Shown here piece by piece: positions 35,810 through 46,559 of a stretch of DNA of 64,000 bases. A program made the position numbers and the translations under genes. The notes beneath the pieces were generated by a model. It was given only the letters and a program-made list of their open reading frames with translations, was not told the DNA's origin and ran no database searches. The first letter of the stretch is position 1. Each line of letters opens with the position of its first letter. The DNA comes from Spisula solida (taxonomy: Eukaryota; Mollusca; Bivalvia; Venerida; Mactridae). Location of the stretch: positions 14,210,720-14,274,719 of the forward strand of contig OX365950.1 in NCBI GenBank assembly GCA_947247005.1, in the 5' to 3' direction.

Positions 35810-35921
35810 CTGTAACAAAGTATTTTACGCCTTTCTGTAATGACGTCACCCCGCACATAGCACTGTTACTTGCAGTGTATAAATCCACATACCTGTTCGG
35901 AAGTGGTGCGCCATCTGGAAA
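35810..35921 (-). CDS. TIMP-like gene B, exon 3 (MCGV exon)
   Basis: The acceptor is TATGTTAG, followed by 37 codons plus one base that begin F-P-D-G. LYTA, MCGVT and YFVTG are present. The donor is ACAG|GTAGGG. The pearl-like element begins only about 10-35 bp upstream of this exon. Confidence 0.83.
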
Positions 35922-38434
35922 CTAACATAACAAGAGGGCCCAAAGGGCCATAGGTCGCTCACCTGTCCTAGTAGTTCACGCACCCCTAATGGTAGCCTCT
36001 ATTGCATGAACAAGGTTTTCATATTGTCTTATGCTTTATAATTAATATCACATTTAGACCTAATGACATATTGAAGTGATTTGACCTTGTGACCTAGTTT
36101 TTGACCCCCAGATGACCCAATATCAAACTTGACCTAGATTTTGTTGAGATGATCATTGTGACCAAGTTTCATAAAGATTAGGCCAAAATTGTGACCTCTA
36201 GTGACTACACAAGGTTTTTCTATGATTTGACCTTGTGACCTAGGTTTTGACCCCGGATGACCCAATATCAAACTTGACCTAGATTTTGTTGAGATGATCA
36301 TTGTGAATAAGTTTCATAAAGATTAGGCCAAAACTGTGTCCTCTAGTGGCTACACAAGGTTTTTCTATGATTTGACCTTGTGACCTAGTTTTTGACCCCA
36401 GATGACCCAATATTAAACTTGACCTAGATTTTGTTGAGATGATCATAGTGACCAAGTTTCATAAAGATTAGGCCAACATTGTGACCTCTAGTGACTACAC
36501 AAGGTTTTTCTATGATTTGACCTTGTGACCTAGTTTTTGACCCCAGATGACCCATTATCAAACTTGTCCAAGATTTTGTTAGGATGATCATTGTGACCAA
36601 GTTTCATAAAGATTAAGTTAAAATTGTGACCTCTAGTGACTACACAAGGTTTTTCAATGATTTGACCTTGTGACCTAGTTTTTGACCCTGGATGACCCAA
36701 TATCGAACTTGACCTAGATTTTATAGAGATGATCATTGTGACCAAGATTCATAAAGATAAGGTCAAAATTGTGATCTCTAGTGTGTTCACAAGCTTTTTC
36801 AATGATTTGGCCTCGTGACCTAGTTTTTGACCCCAGATGACCCAATATCGAACTTGATCTAGATTTTATAGAGATGATCATTATGATTAAGTTTCATAAA
36901 GATTAGGCTCAAATTGAGACCTCTAGTGTGTTCACAAGCTTTTTCAATGATTTGGCCTCGTGACCTAGTTTTTAACCCCAGATGACCCAATATCGAACTT
37001 GACCTAGATTTTATAGAGATAATCATTGTGATCAAGTTTCATAAAGATTAGGCTCAAATTGTGACCTCTAATGTGTTCACAAGGTTTTCCTTTGATTTGG
37101 CGTAGTGACCTAGTTTTTGACCCCAGATGACCCAATATCGAACTTGACCTAGATTGTATGAAGATGATCATTGTGATCAAGTTTCATATTGATCAGGCTA
37201 AATTTGTGACCTATAGTGTGTTCACAAGCAATTGTGAACGGACGGACGGACGGACGACGGACGACGGACGAAGAGCGATCACAAAAGCTCACCTTGTCAC
37301 TTTGTGACAGGTGAGCTAAAAATATACACGTATAAGTGAATACTGTACATGAACAAGAAATTCGAAGACATACAGAAACGATGACAGCGACTAGCTACCC
37401 AAGCCAGAGACCGACACAGAACGTACCATCCGTATCACTCAAAAATGATAATTTCGAAAAAAAAAACTTTACAGTATACTGGCTCTTACACTGTGAGGTT
37501 TCTGAAAATAGCATTTCAACATAAAATGAGGTAATTGCAGATGAAGTACAGCACATTATGGAAAAAACACAAGGGAATGAACTAGTACCTTCCATATCTT
37601 TTTAACCTTGACTTTGTAAAATGCATCAAATGTATTGGGTCCGCCTTGGGTTTTCAGATTTCGGCGAACTTTTATTTTCAAGGCTGGATAAAGAGACAAA
37701 TACAAATGTACATTATAGTTTGAATTTCGTAATATGATGCATATTACATTATCGTTCAGTTGATAATGTGTTGTTCTACTCTACGTATTTGTGAGTGTTT
37801 GTTTAATTAGCTCGAATTATGTAAATCTACGGGTGTAAAATGAAGCAGTTCCGGTACATTCAACGTTTGTTTCTGAACCATTAAGAACATTATTCATATA
37901 CCAATCTTACAGTCTCCCTGTTTACGGGTGCAAGTGTATATCGCACGGCATATTTCAGACGATGTGTCCACGTTGTCGTACGAGATCCAGTAAATATATA
38001 TCTAAATGCAGGTAATAAAACATTAAAACTGCGTCTACGAATAAATGTTTTAAATAAACTATTAAAAACAGTACTTTTAGGGACATTTAAATGTAATACA
38101 TCTTCATATCGAAACCACCGACATTGTGCAATTTGTATAAAACTAATAATTCTAACTTTAGTAATCGTTGTATACAATAAAAAAAGTGTGCATATTTCTT
38201 AAATAGGCAGGTCTCGATATTTGTTTTTTGAAAATGCGCTAGATCAATAATACAGCGTTTGTTGTAAAATGGTTGCATTATGTACAAAACAGCTCAACAA
38301 CTAATAGAATGTTAAAATACCTTACCGAAATCTGCTATGCAATATTTCTTTGCATCACTATATGGCATACATGAACATGCCAATGTTGTTCCACACACGG
38401 CCGCTAAAACTAGTAAGCCGCATATAGCCCTCAT
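35810..38434 (-). CDS. TIMP-like (NTR domain) gene B, three exons seen, 3' end not found
   Basis: Second secreted TIMP-family inhibitor, in the same orientation as gene A and about 12.5 kb away. Exon 1 (38326-38434) has a signal peptide, then CSC ... YC. Exon 2 (37589-37683) contains the FYKVKVKKIWK strand. Exon 3 (35810-35921) contains LYTA, MCGVT and KYFVTG and ends in a normal GT donor. Phases 1, 0, 1 are identical to gene A. Intron 1 is 642 bp. Intron 2 is 1.67 kb and is mostly a pearl-like element plus a D2 repeat. A C-terminal exon was not recognised between 34.0 and 35.8 kb. An in-frame ATG 21 codons upstream of the chosen start would disrupt the signal peptide pattern, so the MRA start shared with gene A is preferred. 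Confidence 0.83.
35932..37318 (+). mobile_element. Pearl-like non-autonomous element II
   Basis: Eight tandem monomers with a period of 145 bp (phase points 36081, 36227, 36372, 36517, 36662, 36807, 36952, 37097) carry TTGACCTTGTGACCTAG. A GGAC microsatellite (37237-37270) follows. A 3' hairpin at 37286-37317 has arms AGCTCACCTTGTCAC and GTGACAGGTGAGCT. The 5' terminal GCTCACCTGTC (35957-35967) is the inverse of GACAGGTGAGC at 37306-37316. It is inserted in intron 2 of TIMP-like gene B in plus orientation. Confidence 0.85.
37340..37440 (-). repeat. Dispersed repeat D2, copy 4 (intron 2 of TIMP-like gene B)
   Basis: Contains TTCGAAGACATACAGAAACG and CTAGCTACCCAAG. It lies in the same intron as the copy in gene A. 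Confidence 0.6.
37589..37683 (-). CDS. TIMP-like gene B, exon 2
   Basis: The acceptor is TTTATCCAG. Two bases finish the split alanine codon and 31 codons follow, ending KVKKIWK. The donor is AAG|GTACTA (phase 0). Confidence 0.83.
38326..38434 (-). CDS. TIMP-like gene B, exon 1 (signal peptide and CSC)
   Basis: Codes 36 residues plus one base. The hydrophobic leader ends in TTLA and the mature chain begins Cys-Ser-Cys. The donor is TTTCG|GTAAGG (phase 1), matching gene A. Confidence 0.86.
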
Positions 38435-38680
38435 GGTTATGGTGAGTGCTAGTTCGACAAAGACACGAAACTCGCTAACGATCGTGCTTATATTCATGTG
38501 ATGTTGACCTAAATGCTGATGACTTATTATGACGCATTAAACCTTACATTTTATAATCCGAGCTTATTGTCGAAATATGGACTTGTAGTGTAACATATGC
38601 TTATTGTTTATAAGTGTAACATCATATTACGTATACGTATATATCTAACGATAAAATACAATAAAACATGTTACCACACA
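38435..38680 (-). promoter_or_regulatory. Upstream region of TIMP-like gene B
   Basis: Homologous to 25893-26110 upstream of gene A. No single core element can be assigned with confidence. Confidence 0.5.
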
Positions 38681-39064
38681 ATTATGAGTTAAACCCACAC
38701 TTGCCCAGGTAAACATCAAATCAATGTCCATATTACACTGAACCCATAAAGAAACACACATGTTACATTTTCTCCATAGGGTTACAATCATGATTTGGCA
38801 TACGCCAGGTGAAGAAATAGGTAAACGAATTTGAACAGAAGAAATGAACAAAGAACAAACAAAATAAAAACTGCTATACATTTAAAAACTAATGGTGGAG
38901 TTGGGCCACTGCCTGTTGAAATTGTTATAGGTCGGACAATGTTGCAACATGCGATGGTTACCTATTCCACATCACTGTGGTATGAGGGAAAAGTGAATAT
39001 TTAAAGTCCGAGTCGGCATGTATTTGGCGCCGACTCTAGGGGTGCATGTGCCTTGTTAACCTTG

Positions 39065-39292
39065 TTAAATGGCAACTTTGGAAACCAGAGGTCTGTTTTC
39101 AAGGGTACTCCAACCAAGGGTACTTTGTAATTCAGTTACGCCGGTGTACATAGAGTAATCTACTTTGACCCATCTGACTGATCTCCGCTGGACCTTTTCC
39201 AATTTATTAATGTTAACCTGAGCGTGTGGTGACCATACAGATGAGGCATATTCTAGCAGGAGTCGAACAAGTGTTTTGTAACATAGAGTGAT
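39065..39292 (-). pseudogene. Non-LTR retrotransposon reverse transcriptase C-terminal remnant
   Basis: On the minus strand one frame stays open for about 75 codons and ends TAA at 39065. It includes LLEYASSVWSPH, INKLEKVQRRSVRWV, YTGVTELQSTLGW and STLENRP, the conserved tail of CR1/jockey-type reverse transcriptases (the YASxxW ... LExVQRRxxR region). The rest of the element is missing, so this is a 5'-truncated, dead copy. Confidence 0.82.
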
Positions 39293-39445
39293 TTCATGTT
39301 TTCATTGTTAGTTTTGATGTTGCATTCGGATTACCAAGTGTTTTATTTGCATTTTGTTGCTATTCGAGATATAGTTAAATAAAAACGTTATTATCTGGGA
39401 CATATGGCAAAATATTGACGCAATACAAGTTCTTAAAAAAGATAT

Positions 39446-39532
39446 TATTAAGTCGGACAGGGAAGGCAGCACTCAACTTAACCAGTCGTGCACAGAAAAC
39501 ATACAAACATACAAGGCACAGAGCCTGATGTT
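39446..39532 (+). repeat. Dispersed repeat D1, head only
   Basis: Matches the head of 34213 onward (GGACAGGGAAGGCAGCACTC, AACCAGTCGTGCACAGAAAAC) and ends near CAAGGCACAGAG. Confidence 0.6.
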
Positions 39533-40680
39533 GTTGACACTATGTTTGTATAACCAGCGTCAAATTATCAACATGTCATTTTCGCAGCATTACCGATTTT
39601 AATATTTGTATCACTACTATATTACAAAAATCCGTTGAAAAGAAAGCTTATTTGGTTTAAACAATATTTATTTCCATAATTATGCATTTTTTATGTGTTA
39701 CATAGACAGATTTTTCAAGATAAGAGGTACATATACAATAATTAGTAACAGGTAGTTTTATGGAAATTTGGGTAGAAATTGGATTTGTAAACAAGTCTTA
39801 TATAAGACTTATTTTAATACATTTGAAAAGCTTATTTCATATACTTAAATGCTAACATAGAATTAAAAGTGTATTGACTAGACCCCCAGTATTAGTTGAA
39901 CGTTGACGACCTCATAAATGTTGAAATCATTTTATTATAAATGAAAATATTATCCTTATCATAGTGTATTGCGCAAAAAAAGCTCGACATCTATAGTGGC
40001 GGGGATAAGTTTCTCCCTTCATCATTCAGCCAATTATATTGCCTTGAATGTCATGATTGCCTGCACAGTCTGAAAATAATAAAATAACAACATAACAACA
40101 GCTTGCACTTACGTGAATAGGTGGGATACAAACCCATACTGTACAGCACAATCGCCTTGCAATGTAAAGTATGAAAGCATTTGATAGCTCAGCTATCGCA
40201 TGTTCAATCCGCTTGGCTATCACACAATCTACCCATTTGGCTATCGCAATAACCCCAATAAAAAGAAGTATAGATGCAATTACATCATCACATCAAATCA
40301 TTAATAGATAGATATGCGGATAAAACACTGGCTATAGATAAGGATAACTTTTTACGGCTGCCACATGACACAAATACCTCGCTGTGACATACATACAAAA
40401 ACACTCTGAAACGTTTAAAACAATCTGCAAAGCGCAATTTGCAATTCTGAACAATACCAAAATAACTGTATTTTAACAGTTTATTTAATAATTATTAGCA
40501 AACATTGTCCTTGTCAAAGTTTTAGAACAATAGCAGTTATTGCAAAGCTGATTGAAAGCCAACTTATTTGCGTTTACGCGCGTATGTATCTCTGCTCACT
40601 ATAATCACATGCCATTATATAATATGTGTGTGTCAGCATTTGTTCGGAATAATAATGATAACAAGGCAGTCCAAAATACG
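39533..40680. other. AT-rich intergenic DNA, no gene seen
   Basis: No supported exon or named repeat. A TGGCTATCGCA-type word occurs three times near 40190-40250. Confidence 0.5.
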
Positions 40681-40682
40681 GC

Positions 40683-41497
40683 TATAATCCCCCGCCGCCG
40701 CATTAAAATGTGAAATTGTCCAATAAGTTACACATTTGCTATGAGTTCATGCAATTTGGCACAGGCGTTAAAAAATAAGGAGCGGATGGGAAATGTAAGG
40801 TTCAAACCTTTGACCTTTTAACTGTGACCTTGCCCTTGAATCGGCATGGTTGGAATGTGGGTTCTGTATGTCATCTTTATTAGTTACACATTTGGTATCA
40901 GTTTCAAAAATTCGGCCCAGAAATGGAGTGGACACAAAATTTAAGATTTAAACCTTGAACTGTGACCTTGACCCCGCATGGTTGAAATGTTGGTTCTGCA
41001 TGTCGGCTTAATTAGTTACATTTGGTATGAGTTTCATGCAATTCGGCCCAGTCATTTAAAATTTAACAGCAGACATAAAATGTAAGATTTAAACTTTTGA
41101 CCTTAAACTGTAACCTTGACCTTGAACCGGAATGGTTGGGATATGGGTTCTGCACGTCGTAATCATTAGTTACACATTTGATATGAGTTTCATGCAATTC
41201 GGCAGAGGCATTAAAACGTTATGGAACGGACACGAATGTAAGATTCAAACCTTTGACCTTGAATTGTGACCTTGACCTTGAACCGGCATGGTTGGAATGT
41301 GGATGCTGCACGTCGTCTTTATTAGTTACACATTTGGTAAGAGTTTCATGCAATTCAGCCAAGGCATTTAAAAGTTAGAGAGCGGACACGATTTTGTTAC
41401 GGACGGACGGACGGACGCACGGACGGACGGACGGACGAACGCACGGACGGAGACCATTCCTATAATCCCCTCCCACTTCGTGGCGGAGGATTAATAA
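40683..41497 (+). mobile_element. Pearl-like non-autonomous element III
   Basis: The 5' end TATAATCCCCCGCC is the approximate inverse of GGCGGAGGATTAATA at the 3' end. Four tandem monomers of about 141-156 bp (phase points near 40801, 40947, 41088, 41244) carry TTTGACCTT...TGACCTTGACCTTGAA. A GGACGGAC microsatellite occupies 41400-41452. The 3' end folds as AATCCCCTCCCAC, TTC, GTGGCGGAGGATT. The plan is the same as in elements I and II with different sequence. Confidence 0.8.
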
Positions 41498-41563
41498 TAA
41501 TAAAAAAAGATACAAGCGATGCCATAATTTATATTGAACTATGTATATATGTGGTAATCATAC

Positions 41564-41648
41564 CTGAAACATTGAAATTCATTCCTGCTGCATGCGCGTA
41601 CGCATACAAATAGAAGTCGGTATCAAATCCGTATACGAAGAGCCCAAA
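41564..41648 (-). CDS. IgGFc-binding domain, following exon
   Basis: 85 bp, 28 codons plus one base, with donor TTTCAG|GTATGA. FGLFVYGF, AYAHAAGM and FNVS match the family's C-terminal strands (F-G-x-x-x-Y-G-F ... P/A-A-G-M). Confidence 0.75.
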
Positions 41649-43484
41649 CTGAACATTTTCTACATGTTTAACGGCGGCATGGTTATTGGACATACGTACT
41701 GTAATCACTGTGTAATTACTCTTGGGACTTCTGTGAGCAACCTAACAATTAAAATGTTCATGTCATTGGTTATTATTATATACAAAAACACAGGGGTTAT
41801 ATTATTTGCAGTGTTGTAAAGATAGAACACTGTTTCTAAACGCGTTAAGGCGTAAATTACCTTGTTACAGACCATTTATCTAGGTTCACGCTGCGTTTTC
41901 TGCAGCAGCATGGTTATACCCTTTACGGTGATTGCTAAACTCTTTCGGACGTTTTGACACCTGAAATTGTTTTTTGGTTTGGCATTGTGACATATGCTCG
42001 AGGTATTCGCTTTTTCTTCGTTGTTTGTTTTCTTTTAATGCTTTCCGTACTCGGCTGTTTCAATTGAGAGCAGCCTTCCCTATCCGATTTTTCATTACAT
42101 TTTTATACACTTGTATTGGATCAAATTGATACACGAAAGTATGAATGTTCACGTTCGGACGTGTCATTGTGGCGTGTTTTCCTCCTTTGCCTTTCGAGTT
42201 CTGCTATTTCAGTTGAGTGCTTTCTTCACTGGCCGATTAGCTATAATTATCTTTTTTTTCTATGCGGCAGTACATAACTTAAGAACAACTCGTATATGGT
42301 TAGAAATAACGATGTAGTGTGCAAGAATATATTTAAGTTTCTTGTGCGGAATGTATCAAGTCGGTGGTTGTGAAACTAATGTTTTACCTGCTCTATATTA
42401 TGAACTAGTGGTTGGTTTTCAACAAGAAGTCCGGTTGCTTCTTCTTCTGGAACAATAATTGTATAATAGTCGTGCATCTGGCTGTTCCTACCATCATATG
42501 ATTCAGCATCAATCGCCAAATACGATGTCATGTACTGCGATACTGCTGGTATTGGAACCATAAGCATGGCATTTGATCCATGCATGACATATTGTACGAC
42601 CATGATAGGTTTGTCCGAAAAGATCTCAATAGTGTCAGAGCTACGGCTGTTCATTTCATAAAATATTTCATTAAAAAGGTGCACATGCTTGGCGTGTGTA
42701 GACGAAGTGTGTATATCTACATGCGCTCCTCCGGTAGAAAATAGACGAATGACGTAAGTAGATATAGACCTGTCCAATGTAATGGCTGGAACGATGAAAT
42801 GGAAAGCGTTAGCGTCAATCGGTGGTACTTGAATTGACATTGGGGAATGGCGGGTAGTTAAAGTACTATGATATCGGGATGTATCGCCCATGTTGAAAGA
42901 GGAAAACACAGCAACTGGTTTGTTACTAGAAATTGAAACACTGCTGGGATCTTTGGAAGCTTGGTAAATGTATGTCTGCATAGCATTTAACGAGGTTCTA
43001 TGTCCGCTCAGAGCGTATCCATGGATTTCAACGTTGGTAGAATCGTTCAATGATATGATTAGGATTTCAGCATTACTTTGATATATGGGATTCGGTGGGA
43101 ACGACGGAATAATGTAATTATTAGTGAGAACATTAGTCGGGAGTATCTGTGGGGCGACAACATACGGTCCAATATTGTACATAGCAACCAAAGAAATAGG
43201 ATTATCCGCTGTAACTTTGATTGCTCCGCCAATGCTGTCATTTGATTTCTCGTTAAGGAAAGACGCATTGAACTGCAATTCCCGGTAGCCATAAACAGTC
43301 TGTCGGTGCGTTTCCATGCCGGTATCTTTGTTTGCTGATGATCTGCTTGGTATTGAGATCTCTAATTGTGCACGGTAATTCTGAGTCATCACTCGTAATT
43401 CAAGTACTGGTGTAGCCATTTCTGTGCGTGATTCGTGGTATTTCAAGTTCACAAAGCCAAATACGAATTCCTTTCCATACGAAC
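41564..43484 (-). CDS. IgGFc-binding-domain protein, two exons (partial gene)
   Basis: Secreted or mucus-type protein with the IgGFc-binding N-terminal domain found in FCGBP-like proteins, which are numerous in bivalves. Exon 43484-42388 codes 365 residues, from GKEFVFGFVN through repeated beta-strand motifs (NPISLVAMYNIG, KPVAVFSSFN, DKPIMVVQYV) to LAIDAESYDGR and a donor CAG|GTAAAA. The next exon (41648-41564) supplies FGLFVYGF ... YAYAHAAGM, the normal continuation. The first-exon acceptor AATTTCAG is good. The second acceptor (GTTCAG) is chosen because it keeps phase 0, and its pyrimidine tract is poor. The signal-peptide exon and 3' exons were not found, so the gene extends in both directions. 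No broken codons are seen. Confidence 0.88.
42388..43484 (-). CDS. IgGFc-binding domain, large exon
   Basis: 1097 bp, entering in phase 1 (two bases complete a codon) and leaving in phase 0. It is the longest genuinely coding open frame of the window, free of stops over 365 codons. Confidence 0.9.
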
Positions 43485-43755
43485 CTGAAATTATATTTTT
43501 CTTTTGAAATGTTTTGGGCCGTTCTCCAAATGATCTTTTGTCATTGTTTCATGGAATCAATTATCAACAGTAACTTGTTTGATCTTCCGACAGCAGAATG
43601 ACAACTTTTCAGATTTGAGTGAAAAGGCCGTACCCAATGACACGGACAAACGTCATTCGCTCGATCCGGTATTTGGTCCCTATTGATAATAACATGTCGG
43701 TACTAGCCTAAACTATAACTCTAGCGCAATTAATTTCAGTTCAATCACAGGGTAG

Positions 43756-44161
43756 CAATACCACGTGACTTTTGGCTACAGTTACAAGTAGAAATTTGTA
43801 AACATTGGAACACAAATATAGCCATAAGTATTTTATTTCTTCATCGATTTCTATAAAATATACGCCACGCTAAGGGGAAAAGTATTTGCTTTCCGTGAAA
43901 TATAAGATCTTTGTCAGCAGTTATATCGATTTTTCCATTACCCTGTGAAACATACACGTTCCACGATTTCACAAGGTAATGGACAAACGGCACAGCCGCT
44001 GAAAAAGATTTTATATTTCATGGAAAGCAAATGATTGTCCCCTTAGCGTGTTGTATATATTTCATAGAAATCGATGAAGAAATAAAATACTTATGACTAT
44101 TTTATTTTCCAATGTTTACAAATTTCTTCTTGAAACTGTAGTCAATAGGCACGTGGTATTG
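43756..44161. mobile_element. Foldback MITE with about 195-bp inverted arms
   Basis: The left half (from CAATACCACGTG) and right half (ending CACGTGGTATTG) are inverse copies over nearly their full length with scattered substitutions. Shared blocks are AATTTGTAAACATTGGAA, ATAAGTATTTTATTTCTTC, CACGCTAAGGGGA and TTTGCTTTCC. It is 406 bp and non-coding. Confidence 0.85.
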
Positions 44162-45003
44162 TTACACTGAATCATATGCATAATCATTTTTAATGCATGT
44201 ACTCTTTCAATCTACAACGATAACAAATTTGTCCTATGTTTCTAATAACCTAACACTGTCTTTCAAAATAATAAGCATACTTTTCCAAATTTCCCTCGTA
44301 ATTTGTCGACAAATATATTTAAAATATGTTATGTTTAGCAAACAATGTAAGGGTTTTTATGGCGGAGAACCATCCCAAAACAACCACGATGGCATTCTTT
44401 CGACACTTTGATATTTTATATAAATACTTGCAGAACACCGGTTTTATGTAAAAATAGAAAAGTGTCGCAAGACTGCCATTGTGGTTTTTCGTAAGTTTTA
44501 CGTAATATAATTATAGTCGTGAAAATGAACAACAATGTCATTGTGGGATAAACATGACATAAACCTCATATTCTTGGCAGTTTTGTCAACAAATTACAGG
44601 GGAAATTGGGTTATGTATGCTCATTTTTTACACAGGAAGTTATTTGAATTATTGGACAGATTTATAGGAACATGCATTTTTTTTGACAAATCACAGGGCC
44701 AAATTAAGCCATTAGTAAACCTTGTCCTTTGATAGCCATGAATTATAATAATTTTGTTAGAGCCATCTCTATGTAAGCATTTACAGTCATACTTTGGTGA
44801 ATTAGTTTGTTAAAGTCTATCCGGCTTACTTTGTATACATGAGTCCCCTGTCACTGTAGTACTTGATACGACCATGACCTACAGTAGAGAAAATAAGCAT
44901 TGAATTCAAATAAATGGTGTGGTGTTGAATGTTGGTTGACTGAACGAAATATTGAGTGTACTACTGAAGGCAGGCAGAGGACGTAGTCTATGGCTATACT
45001 AAA
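44162..45003. other. AT-rich intergenic DNA, no gene seen
   Basis: Short open frames only, none with a recognisable family. Confidence 0.5.
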
Positions 45004-45186
45004 ATGTTACAATCCCATAATAATGAAGTTCACACCAATAAAACGTATCTTATCCATCCTTCGAACATTCAGTTTTATCAGTTCCTTAAAGAGATCAACA
45101 AAGTATACAGGGATGAGATGGAACTTGAGATGTGTCTGTCTCTTGCCTTGGTGGCTAGGCACTACCGTCGCTTCTTGTGGCAGTGA
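45004..45186 (+). pseudogene. Possible transposase or gene C-terminal fragment (weak)
   Basis: A 60-codon frame has protein-like composition, with HPSNIQFYQFLKEINKVY, a run of acidic and basic residues, and RHYRRFLWQ before the stop. The HPxxxxFxxxLKEE/N layout resembles tails of some transposon-encoded proteins, but no family can be named. Chance is possible. Confidence 0.2.
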
Positions 45187-45557
45187 ATTATCTGTACATT
45201 ACCGTATTTAATGCATTTAGTATAGAGTTATAACAATTTGCAATCTGACATACCAATATAAATACCACCGACAGCGCCATGTTTGGTGTTATAATCACGT
45301 CTATAACAGGACAAGAATAAATACACTGTACAATGGTGCTATAATTGAAGTCTTATCAGTAAAAGCAAGACAATAAGTGATAAGACAGAACACAAGACAG
45401 GGTCACTACTGTATGCAATTATGTTTACAGTCAGAACTATAAGTTAGATTCACCGTACATACACTGAGCAGAGCTTATACACTGCCTAAAGCGTGGATTT
45501 CACTTGGGGTCATTGGATAAACTGACATTAAAAAACTGAATGACTGTGCACTGGGTT

Positions 45558-45889
45558 TGTAACATAACTCATACGCTACCATGAGTTATGTAAGCTTGAC
45601 TTGACAATTTTGTAGTTGGTCAATGTTAAGTATGATGATTTAGACAAGTTAGTGTGGCCTAGGGTCTTCTTATTCATAATATATTGAAACCTAATCATTA
45701 CTTGCACTGAAAATGTCTGGACCATTTCCTGGTGTATTTTGCCTATATAAATGAGATTTTGTATTACTATGAATCAGTTGAAATTGGAGCGCCGAGTGAC
45801 GCTTGGAAGTTATGACTTGTATGTACACTGCAACTGAATAAACTGTAGAACTGAAACTGTGTCTTTGAGTCTTAGCCCATTATGCTACA
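45558..45889 (+). repeat. 5' LTR
   Basis: Carries TATATAA (45744-45750) and AATAAA (45837-45842), the order expected for U3 promoter and R polyadenylation signal in plus orientation. The terminal segment reads TGTAACATAACTC...ATGAGTTATGTAA, a short internal inverted repeat. Confidence 0.93.
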
Positions 45890-45901
45890 AGACTAAATTT
45901 T

Positions 45902-45917
45902 TGGTGATCGTGACCAG
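45902..45917 (+). promoter_or_regulatory. Candidate primer-binding site
   Basis: TGGTGATCGTGACCAG begins 12 bases past the 5' LTR and starts with the TGG complementary to a tRNA CCA end. The tRNA was not identified. Confidence 0.5.
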
Positions 45918-46016
45918 CACACGCGAGTACGAACCTTATACGATCAGGAGAGAGGTGAGTGAATGTTTGTAAATTTCTATTTGCTTGTTGTCGAGTATTA
46001 AATCTATTTTCGAATA

Positions 46017-46130
46017 ATGACCGATGCTGATATTCAGCGTATTTTCGAAAATTTGTCAGTGCAGTTAGGAAAAGTTTCAAATGCTGTAGGAACTCAGTGC
46101 ATTGGGCAACTAGTCCCTAAATTTAAATGA
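46017..46130 (+). pseudogene. Gag N-terminal remnant, 37 codons
   Basis: Short frame from ATG with QRIFENLSVQLG and AVGTQ, ending TGA at 46128-46130. Its stop overlaps the start of the next fragment by four bases (ATGA), as if a frameshift broke one reading frame. The interpretation as retroviral-type gag rests on position and on the following fragment. Confidence 0.45.
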
Positions 46131-46336
46131 TGAAAGAAAAAAAACTGGTTTCATACCAGACTGCTACCGGACCGGTGTCCGATTTTATACATAAATATTT
46201 GAAAGAAAATCCTGCATGTACCTGGGATGTTTTTAAAACAGAAATTAATAGGTTTTTGGAAATGCGGGATAATGTAAACCGGTCATGGACTAAATGGATA
46301 GAAAATGTGATACGTTATTTATTTAGACTACATTAG
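46127..46336 (+). pseudogene. Gag-like fragment, 69 codons
   Basis: Contains ATGPVSDFIHKYLKENPACT, then TWDVFKTEINRFLEMRDN, a layout typical of gag in metazoan Gypsy-like elements. It stops after 69 codons. No CCHC knuckle follows. Confidence 0.5.
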
Positions 46337-46559
46337 GCTAATAAATGAATATAAGTTTAAGAAAATTTAAGCTGAAAAATTGAAAATGTCAAAATGTCAA
46401 AATCGTATTAAAGTAAATGCGTAATTGTAAATAGTAAATTGTCAAGTTGTCAATAAGTTAACTTGCATAAACATCACGTTGCAAATTGTAAATATTCATG
46501 CAGTGGTGATATTATATAACAATTTTAAATGTATAGACTTGAAATAGTGAGTATAACAT

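Noticed and set aside
37395..37545. Possible TIMP-like gene B exon with a good acceptor (frame ending FCVGLWLG)
   Set aside because: It lies inside intron 2 between two well-supported exons with matching phases and overlaps the dispersed D2 repeat. It has no NTR motif.
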